Shown here: positions 1-12,900 of the stretch, one piece after another
How the letters are laid out: the number at the start of each line of letters is the position of its first letter
Numbering within the stretch: position 1 is the stretch's first letter
From: an uncultured Leucobacter sp.
Lineage (GTDB): Bacteria > Actinomycetota > Actinomycetes > Actinomycetales > Microbacteriaceae
NCBI GenBank assembly: GCA_937872275.1
Contig: CALMSE010000112.1
Span: 1-12,900, forward strand
DNA length: 12,900 bases
Direction of reading: 5' to 3'
The notes under the pieces: model-generated
Databases searched by the model: none
Told to the model about the DNA's origin: nothing
Seen by the model: the letters and a program-made list of their open reading frames with translations, nothing else
Position numbers and translations under genes: made by a program

Positions 1-7410
<7,410 letters not shown>

Positions 7411-7411
7411 C

Positions 7412-7417
7412 TAGACT
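7412..7417 (+). promoter_or_regulatory. Candidate -10 box of the MFS gene (leaderless)
   Basis: TAGACT sits exactly six bases before the GTG at 7424. The intervening CCTCTG holds no ribosome binding site, so transcription probably starts at the GTG. This is the same arrangement as at the nuclease gene. No -35 is evident. Confidence 0.5.
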
Positions 7418-7423
7418 CCTCTG

Positions 7424-8635
7424 GTGGGCATCTATCGCGACCTCGGGCGCAATCGAGGGGTCTATCGAATTCTGCTCGCGCAGCTGACCGCGCGCCTTCC
7501 CTTCGGCATGCTGACCATCATCGTGCTGCTGCACATCCAGCTCGTCTACGGCAACTACACCTCGGCGGGCGCGATCCTCGCGGCGCTCAGCATCGGTCAG
7601 GCCGTCTCGGGTCCCCTCGCGAGCCGCCTCATGGGCACCTTCGGCATGCGGCCGGTGATCGTCGTGACGACGCTCGTCAGCTCGGCCATGCTGATCCTCG
7701 TCGCCCTCACCCGCTTCCCCCTCCCCGTGGTCGCGGGCGCCGCGCTGCTGATCGGCCTCACCACTCCCCCGATCATGCCCGCGGTCCGCGCCATCTACCC
7801 CAAGCTCGTGCCGCGTCAGCAGGTCACCGCCCTGTTCTCGCTCGACGCGACCGCGCAAGAGGTCATCTGGGTGGTCGGCCCCGTGCTGGCGGTGTTCGTC
7901 TCGACGCAGATCAGCACGGCCTGGGGCCTCGCCGTCGCGGCGGCGTGCCTCTTCGGCGGCGGGCTCTGGTTCGTCCTCAGCCCCGAGCTCGGCCGGGTGC
8001 GCCTGCCGAAATCGCGCGGCCGCCTCGGCGCGGTGCTGACCCGGCCCACCGTGGTCGTGTCGACGGTGGTCGGCTTCTTCTTCGTCGCCTCCTTCACCTC
8101 GCTCGAGGCAGGAATCGTCTCCGTCTACGGGCACGACAGCATCGAGTCGGGGCTCGTGCTCGCCGTCTTCTCCATCGGCTCGATCGTGGGCGGCCTGACG
8201 CTCGGGCACCGTGAGATCCGCCCGCGAACGCTGCTCGTGCGCACGCTCATGGTCACGGCGGGCACCGCCCTCTGCCTGATCAGCCAGCAGACCTGGTGGC
8301 TGTGCATCGCCGGATTCCTCGCCGGCATCGGCGTGGCCCCCGCACTCGCCGCCCTCTTCACCATCGTGAGCGCCACCATCCGCTTCTCCGAGACGGCCGA
8401 GGCCTACGGATGGCTCGGCACGGGCCACCTCGTGGGGGCCGCGGTCGGCTCCGCCACCGCCGGCATCGTGATCGACCTGCTCGGCCCGGCCGGAGGCATC
8501 CTCGTCGCGGTCGGCTTCCTCATCGCCACCGTCGCCGCCTCCGCCGTCACGATGCCGTGGGTGCCCGACCTGCGCGGTCGCAGCGCGAATCCGATGCCGG
8601 ACACCGAACCCGTGAACGTCCCCGAAACCGGATAG
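7424..8635 (+). CDS. Major facilitator superfamily (MFS) transporter, substrate unknown
   Basis: A 403-residue integral membrane protein with twelve hydrophobic segments by eye. The first are near residues 12-40, 46-70, 75-96 and 99-120. The central cytosolic loop, around 187-206, is rich in Arg/Lys. After the second segment, GPLASRLMGTFGMR (63-76) resembles MFS motif A (GxxxDRxGRR), with Ser in place of the usual Asp. The family couples substrate movement to the proton gradient; many relatives of this size are drug or sugar effluxers. Nothing in the sequence fixes the substrate or direction. The last twenty or so residues form a polar tail. The GTG start is supported by the conserved opening MGIYRDLGRNRGVYR and by a TANNNT box six bases before it. 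It starts 37 bases after the nuclease gene and is followed by 93 bases of intergenic DNA. Confidence 0.9.
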   Translation: MGIYRDLGRNRGVYRILLAQLTARLPFGMLTIIVLLHIQLVYGNYTSAGAILAALSIGQAVSGPLASRLMGTFGMRPVIVVTTLVSSAMLILVALTRFPLPVVAGAALLIGLTTPPIMPAVRAIYPKLVPRQQVTALFSLDATAQEVIWVVGPVLAVFVSTQISTAWGLAVAAACLFGGGLWFVLSPELGRVRLPKSRGRLGAVLTRPTVVVSTVVGFFFVASFTSLEAGIVSVYGHDSIESGLVLAVFSIGSIVGGLTLGHREIRPRTLLVRTLMVTAGTALCLISQQTWWLCIAGFLAGIGVAPALAALFTIVSATIRFSETAEAYGWLGTGHLVGAAVGSATAGIVIDLLGPAGGILVAVGFLIATVAASAVTMPWVPDLRGRSANPMPDTEPVNVPETG

Positions 8636-8657
8636 CGGGCGTCCCGCGTCCGTCATG

Positions 8658-8679
8658 GTCACACGTGCGCCGCTGTGAC
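8658..8679 (+). promoter_or_regulatory. Inverted repeat GTCACA-N10-TGTGAC, possible operator of the aldehyde dehydrogenase unit
   Basis: Perfect six-base arms (8658-8663 and 8674-8679) are separated by ten bases, with centres 16 bases apart. The site overlaps a weak candidate promoter: TGGTCA (8656-8661), a 17-base spacer, then CAGACT (8679-8684). That is where a dimeric repressor would bind. The half-site order is the reverse of the CRP/GlxR site TGTGA-N6-TCACA. The binding protein is unknown. Confidence 0.4.
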
Positions 8680-8714
8680 AGACTGGCAGCGACACCCAAC
8701 GACGAGCGCTATTC

Positions 8715-8720
8715 GAGGAG
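8715..8720 (+). promoter_or_regulatory. Ribosome binding site that fixes the aldehyde dehydrogenase start
   Basis: GAGGAG lies eight bases before the ATG at 8729. It rules out the in-frame ATG-type extension from 8675, which has no such site. Confidence 0.75.
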
Positions 8721-8728
8721 TGAAGACC

Positions 8729-10081
8729 ATGACCACCTTCGCCGTCATCAATCCGGCAACCGGCGAGACCCTCGCCACCTACCCCGATGCCACCGCGGAG
8801 GAGATCGAGCAGGCACTCGCCGCGACCCACCGCACCTACGACGAGTGGTCGCGGAACACGACGGTCGCCGAGCGCGCGGCCCTCGCGATGCGCTTCGCCG
8901 AGCTCATGGTCGAACGGCGCAAGGAGCTCGGGGCGATCATCAACCGCGAGATGGGCAAGCCGATGGGCCAGGCCGTCGGCGAGGTGAAGTTCTCGGCCGC
9001 GATCGCCGAGGCCTTCGCGAAGAACGCGGAGCAGTGGCTCGCCGACGAGGTGCTCGACGTCGAGGACGGCCTGCGCACCTTCATCCGCAAGCAGGGCATC
9101 GGCGTGATCCTCGGCATCATGCCCTGGAACTACCCCTACTACCAGGTCGCCCGCTTCGCCGTGCCGAACCTGATCCTCGGCAACACGGTGCTGCTCAAGC
9201 ACGCGAACCAGTGCCCGGAGTCGGCGCTCGCGCTCGAGCAGCTCTTCCGCGACGCCGGCTTCCCCGAGGGCGCCTACGTCAACCTCTTCGCCACTCACGA
9301 GCAGCTCTCCACGGTCATCGCCGACGACCGGGTGCAGGGCGTCTCGCTCACCGGCTCCGAGCGCGCCGGCGCGATCGTGGCCGAGCAGGCCGGCCGGGCG
9401 CTCAAGAAGTGCGTGCTCGAGCTCGGCGGCAGCGACGTCTTCCTCGTGCTCGACACCGCCGACATCGACCACGCGGTCGAGCACGCCGTCGGCGGCCGTA
9501 TGGAGAACACGGGCCAGGCCTGCAACGGCTCGAAGCGCATCGTCGTCATGGACACCCTCTTCGACGAGTTCTCGGAGAAGTTCCTCGCCGCGATCGGCGG
9601 CCAGAGCTACGGCGACGACTTCGGCCCGCTCTCGTCGGCGCAGGCGACCGCGACTCTCGCGGGGCAGGTGCAGGGCGCGATCGATCAGGGCGCCGAGGTG
9701 CTCGTCGGCGACAACGCCCCCGAGGGCAACGTCTACACCCCCACCGTGCTCGGCGGCATCACTCCCCAGATGGACGTGTACAGCCAGGAGCTCTTCGGCC
9801 CGGTCGCCCAGCTCTACAAGGTCTCGAGCGACGAGGAGGCGATCGCGCTCGCCAACAGCTCGCCCTACGGTCTCGGCTCGGTCATCATCTGCGACGACCT
9901 CGAGCGGGCCGAGCGCGTGGGCGACCGCCTCGACGTCGGCATGGTCTTCATCGGAGGGGCGGGCCTCGAGGGCGCCGACGTCCCCTTCGGCGGCGTCAAG
10001 AAGTCGGGCTACGGGCGCGAGCTCGGCCAGGGCGGCATGCTCGAGTTCGCGAACAAGAAGCTGTTCCGCTTCGCGGGCTGA
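8729..10081 (+). CDS. NAD(P)-dependent aldehyde dehydrogenase, succinate-semialdehyde dehydrogenase-like
   Basis: A cytosolic ALDH-superfamily enzyme that oxidises an aldehyde to the acid; 450 residues, on the short side for the family. The opening FAVINPATGE is typical of the GabD/short ALDH group. Catalytic and cofactor residues are present: N134 in MPWNYP, K157 in LLKHAN, the GS loop at TGSERAG (208-214), general base E231 in LELGGSD, and nucleophile C265 in GQACNGSKR. ELFGPV and PFGGVKKSGYGREL near the C-terminus are family signatures. The resemblance is to enzymes annotated as succinate-semialdehyde dehydrogenase, but no GABA transaminase is nearby, so the substrate is open. Transcription probably starts just after the GTCACA/TGTGAC repeat. 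The next gene, an AAA+ ATPase, begins 24 bases after the stop, so the three genes downstream of this promoter may be one operon. Confidence 0.93.
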   Translation: MTTFAVINPATGETLATYPDATAEEIEQALAATHRTYDEWSRNTTVAERAALAMRFAELMVERRKELGAIINREMGKPMGQAVGEVKFSAAIAEAFAKNAEQWLADEVLDVEDGLRTFIRKQGIGVILGIMPWNYPYYQVARFAVPNLILGNTVLLKHANQCPESALALEQLFRDAGFPEGAYVNLFATHEQLSTVIADDRVQGVSLTGSERAGAIVAEQAGRALKKCVLELGGSDVFLVLDTADIDHAVEHAVGGRMENTGQACNGSKRIVVMDTLFDEFSEKFLAAIGGQSYGDDFGPLSSAQATATLAGQVQGAIDQGAEVLVGDNAPEGNVYTPTVLGGITPQMDVYSQELFGPVAQLYKVSSDEEAIALANSSPYGLGSVIICDDLERAERVGDRLDVGMVFIGGAGLEGADVPFGGVKKSGYGRELGQGGMLEFANKKLFRFAG

Positions 10082-10093
10082 TCGCGACTTCAC

Positions 10094-10100
10094 GGAAGGG
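10094..10100 (+). promoter_or_regulatory. Ribosome binding site that fixes the TTG start of the AAA+ gene
   Basis: GGAAGGG is five bases before TTG at 10106. There is no ATG or GTG with a comparable site nearby, and the predicted helical N-terminus begins immediately after this TTG. Confidence 0.65.
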
Positions 10101-10105
10101 CCGCA

Positions 10106-11452
10106 TTGTCCGAGCTCATCGATTCCCTGACCGAAGCCGTACGCTCGGCCCCCGACGCGGTGCCGCTGCGCCTGCATCTCGCCGAGCTGCTGCTCGCCGA
10201 CGGGCAGCGCGACCGCGCCTTCGCCCAGCTCGGCCAGGTGCTCGCGAAGGATCCGCAGAACGCGCGGGCGCTCGAGATGCTCGGCGTCGGCTCCGCGAAC
10301 GCCGATACGGCGGGGGCGGAGCCGGCGACTCCGGCGGGGGCGGAGCCCGCTCCCCCGGCGGACCCGGCCGCACCCGCGCACCCACCCGCATCCCCGGCGT
10401 CGAGCCCGGCTGCGGGCCCCGACGGCATCGACTGGACCCGTCTCGAGGAAGAGGTCGGCGTCGAGATCGAGCCGCCCTTCGTCGGCCGCTCCGGAGACGC
10501 CGACGATCCGAAGGATCGCATCCGCATCCCGACCGCGGGTGAGGGCGACGTCCCGGAGAACGAGGAGGCGCCGCCCGCGCCCGACGTGACGCTCGCCGAC
10601 ATCGGGGGCCTCGAGCACGTCAAGGACCGCCTGCGCGTCGCGTTCCTCGAGCCCATGCGCAACCCCGAGATCGCGAAGGCGTTCAGCAAGGGCCTGCGCG
10701 GCGGCCTGCTGCTCTACGGCCCGCCCGGCACCGGCAAGACCTTCATCGCCCGGGCGGTCGCGGGCGAACTCGGCGCCCGCTTCTTCACCGCCACCATGGC
10801 CGACGTGCTCAACAGCTTCATCGGCGACAGCGAGAAGGCGGTCCGCTCGATCTTCGCCTATGCGAGGCGCCACGCGCCCTGCGTGCTCTTCCTCGACGAG
10901 CTCGACGCGATCGGCGGCAAGCGCTCGGGCTACGGCGCGCACGCCTCGTGGATGCGCGGCGTCGTCAACCAGCTGCTGGTCGAGATGGACGGCGTCGGCT
11001 CCGACAACGAGGGCGTCTTCGTGCTCGCGGCGACGAACCACCCGTGGGACGTCGACGAGGCGCTCCTGCGCCCCGGACGCTTCGACCGCGTGGTGCTCGT
11101 GCCGGCCCCCGACGCGCCGGCCCGGGCGACGATCCTGCGGCTCTCCCTTGAGGGCCGCCCCCTCGCGGGCATCGACCTCGACGAGCTCGTGCAGCGCACC
11201 GAGGGCTACTCGGGCGCCGACCTCGCCCACCTCGCCTCGACCGCGGCCGAGAAGGCGATGACGGAGTCGATCGCGAGCGGCGAGATCCGCCCCATCGACA
11301 TGAACGATCTGCGCACGGCTCTCGAAGAGGTGAAGCCCAGCATCGGCCCCTGGATGCAGGCCGCCCGCAACGTGGTGAACTTCGCCAACGAGGACGGGCG
11401 CTACGACGACCTGCGAGCCTATCTCGAGGCGGAGAAGAAACGGAAGAAGTGA
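10106..11452 (+). CDS. AAA+ ATPase with TPR-like N-terminus (CDC48/VPS4-like single AAA module)
   Basis: A 448-residue cytosolic ATPase. Residues 1-62 form a TPR-like helical repeat (LHLAELLLADGQ then AFAQLGQVLAKDPQNARALEML). An Ala/Pro-rich linker (about 64-105) and an acidic segment (106-158) follow. The AAA module starts at TLADIGGLEHVKDRL (162-176) and has Walker A GPPGTGKT (205-212), Walker B LFLDELD with D264 and E265, sensor-1 N311, and arginine fingers R322 and R325 in LLRPGRFDR. The pore loop NSFIGDSEK (236-244) carries aromatic F238, as in protein-threading AAA proteins such as VPS4 and p97. GYSGADL (367-373) marks the lid. The tail has W416 and DGRYDDLRAYL (430-440). No protease or nuclease domain is fused, so remodelling or disassembly of a protein target is the likeliest activity. 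The start is TTG with GGAAGGG five bases before it. The stop overlaps the next gene's start. The biological target is unknown. Confidence 0.9.
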   Translation: MSELIDSLTEAVRSAPDAVPLRLHLAELLLADGQRDRAFAQLGQVLAKDPQNARALEMLGVGSANADTAGAEPATPAGAEPAPPADPAAPAHPPASPASSPAAGPDGIDWTRLEEEVGVEIEPPFVGRSGDADDPKDRIRIPTAGEGDVPENEEAPPAPDVTLADIGGLEHVKDRLRVAFLEPMRNPEIAKAFSKGLRGGLLLYGPPGTGKTFIARAVAGELGARFFTATMADVLNSFIGDSEKAVRSIFAYARRHAPCVLFLDELDAIGGKRSGYGAHASWMRGVVNQLLVEMDGVGSDNEGVFVLAATNHPWDVDEALLRPGRFDRVVLVPAPDAPARATILRLSLEGRPLAGIDLDELVQRTEGYSGADLAHLASTAAEKAMTESIASGEIRPIDMNDLRTALEEVKPSIGPWMQAARNVVNFANEDGRYDDLRAYLEAEKKRKK

Positions 11453-12900
11453 TCGGCCGGACGCCCGAGGCGGCGCCCGATCCCGCGCTGCCGCACCTGC
11501 AGCGGGCCGAGCTCCACGCGGCGCAGGGCCGCATGGAGGACGCGCTCGCGGAGATCGAGCGGGCGCTCGCGGATCAGCCGGGCGACCCGCGGCTCCTGCA
11601 GATGCGCGGCTGGCTGCTGCTGCAGCTCAGCCGCTATCGCGAGGCCGCGGAACAGCTGCGGGAGGTGCTCGGCGCGCATCCCGGGATGCATCACACGGGC
11701 GCGATGCTCGCCGAGGCGCTGCGCCTGCAGGGCGACATCGCCGGGGCCGAGCGCGCGATCCTGACGTGCCTCGAAGCCGCGCCCGACGTCGCCGAATACC
11801 ACCTGAACCATGCCGCGGTGCTCGCGGACTCGAGCGGATCCGGCCGCGCCGGGCGCCGCGCGAAGAAGCTCGCGCTCCAGCGGATCGGCACGGCGCTCGG
11901 GCTGGGGCACGACGACCCCGACGCGCTGCGCTGGGCGGCGCAGCTCGTCTGGCAGCTCGGCGATGCGGAGCGGGCGAAGGAGCTCGCCGAGACCGGTCTC
12001 GCCATCGCCCCGGAGCATCTCCGGCTGCGCACCCTGCACGCCGATCTCACGACCGCGACAGTCGTGCCGACGAGCAGGTACGACAGCGTCACCCGCCCGA
12101 TGACCCAGGTCGCGGAGGCCGGCAAGATCCTCGCCCAGGCGCCGCAGCACCAGGGCGCCCGCCGCGCGCTCTTCACCGCGCTGTGGGCGCAGCGCATGCT
12201 CAGGTTCGACGCGCCGCTCACGCTCATCGCGATCCTCGCCGTCACCGCGGGCGCCTCGTTCAGCGGCTACGGCAGCCCGGTCGTGCTCTACACGGGCGCG
12301 GGCATCGCACTGCTCATCGGCGTCCTGCGCCTCGTCGGGAGCGCGCTCGTCGGGGCGCAGGCGGACCGGGGCTTCAGGAGACGACTCACGGGGCACGCGC
12401 CGCTCGACGTGCTGCGGCGCGTACTGGGCTGCTTCGCCTGGCTCTCGGCCGGAGCCGGCATCGTCATCCTCCCCTTCGTGCGCGACGCGGTGATCGTGCG
12501 GTGGATCATCGTGTGGCTCGGGGTCGCGGCGATCTCCTGCTTCGCCGCGTCCCTCATCTGGCAGCTCGGATTCCCCCGGGCCTCGCGCGAGCTCGGCGGC
12601 TACGGGGACGACGCCGACACCTTGCACCGCCTGCGCGAGCATCGCGGGCGGCTCGCGACCCGCGCGACCCTGCGCGTCTTCGGCGGGGCCCTGCTCCTCC
12701 TGCTCGGGCTCATGTCGCTCGGAGGGCGCGAGGATGCCGTTCCGCTCGTCTGGCTCTGCACGGGGGCGCTGCTGGCGACGCCCATCGCGGGCCTCCTCGC
12801 CACCCGGCGCACGGAGGGTGCGGTGCGGCGGAGCCTGCCGTCCGGCGTCGAAGACCCCCAGGGCTACCGGCCGCCGCGCGCCGCCGGGCTCGTCGTGGCC
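11449..12900 (+). CDS. TPR-repeat protein with at least six membrane segments (runs off the right edge)
   Basis: An open frame of 484 codons without a stop to the window edge. It starts at GTG 11449, overlapping the AAA+ stop by four bases (GTGA), so translation is probably coupled. Residues 13-200 are TPR-like: helix pairs near 13-44, 47-78 and 80-112, and a further pair near 160-192, with typical AxxxxGRMEDALAEIERAL-type spacing. After a linker come hydrophobic segments near 255-271, 278-300, 325-344, 348-373, 408-424 and 430-451, roughly three hairpins. Arg-rich loops lie between them. A new hydrophobic stretch begins at the edge. There is no signal peptide, so the TPR part should be cytosolic and able to meet the AAA+ partner. 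I know no named family for it; its role as membrane anchor or adaptor is inferred from gene order. The start could be a downstream codon, but the first TPR would then be cut. Confidence 0.85.
   Translation, partial: MIGRTPEAAPDPALPHLQRAELHAAQGRMEDALAEIERALADQPGDPRLLQMRGWLLLQLSRYREAAEQLREVLGAHPGMHHTGAMLAEALRLQGDIAGAERAILTCLEAAPDVAEYHLNHAAVLADSSGSGRAGRRAKKLALQRIGTALGLGHDDPDALRWAAQLVWQLGDAERAKELAETGLAIAPEHLRLRTLHADLTTATVVPTSRYDSVTRPMTQVAEAGKILAQAPQHQGARRALFTALWAQRMLRFDAPLTLIAILAVTAGASFSGYGSPVVLYTGAGIALLIGVLRLVGSALVGAQADRGFRRRLTGHAPLDVLRRVLGCFAWLSAGAGIVILPFVRDAVIVRWIIVWLGVAAISCFAASLIWQLGFPRASRELGGYGDDADTLHRLREHRGRLATRATLRVFGGALLLLLGLMSLGGREDAVPLVWLCTGALLATPIAGLLATRRTEGAVRRSLPSGVEDPQGYRPPRAAGLVVA

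Noticed and set aside
8635..8647. Hairpin GCGGG-cgt-CCCGC right after the MFS stop as a terminator
   Set aside because: The stem is only five bases, it overlaps the stop codon and no T-run follows; common by chance in such GC-rich DNA.
8658..8679. CRP/GlxR binding site
   Set aside because: The half-sites are in the wrong order (GTCACA...TGTGAC rather than TGTGA...TCACA) and too far apart.

Overview
The window comes from a high-GC Gram-positive bacterium. It is very GC-rich with strong G/C bias at third codon positions, it uses ATG, GTG and TTG starts, and several genes look leaderless (a TANNNT box 6-9 bases before the start codon). The lipoprotein nuclease with an excalibur tail and the long HrpA helicase fit Actinobacteria. 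My best guess is Microbacteriaceae (Leucobacter-like), inferred from remembered protein resemblance only. No tRNA, rRNA, CRISPR array, IS element or phage gene is visible, and coding density is high.

Layout. Three genes on the minus strand fill the left side. In transcription order they are an aldo/keto reductase (2396-1560), malate dehydrogenase mdh (1512-511) and argininosuccinate synthase argG (445 to beyond base 1). A 94-base divergent intergenic region separates them from plus-strand genes that run to the right edge: hrpA (2491-6492), a secreted lipoprotein thermonuclease (6580-7386), an MFS transporter (7424-8635), an aldehyde dehydrogenase (8729-10081), an AAA+ ATPase with a TPR-like N-terminus (10106-11452), and an overlapping TPR/multi-membrane-span protein (11449 to beyond 12900).

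The left part is ordinary metabolism: the TCA cycle, arginine synthesis and carbonyl reduction. hrpA is a full-length DExH RNA helicase. Its inter-domain linker is extended by low-complexity sequence whose DNA holds three perfect inverted repeats. The nuclease and the transporter each appear to have their own leaderless promoter.

The most interesting part is the right end. A classical single-ring AAA+ ATPase with an intact Walker A, Walker B, arginine fingers and an aromatic pore loop carries a TPR-like N-terminus. It is translationally coupled (GTGA overlap) to a protein with cytosolic TPRs and at least six membrane segments. This looks like a membrane-recruited protein-remodelling machine, laid out like eukaryotic VPS4-type ATPases (helical adaptor domain, flexible linker, AAA module). 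Its function is unknown to me. The aldehyde dehydrogenase lies only 24 bases upstream and may share the transcript.
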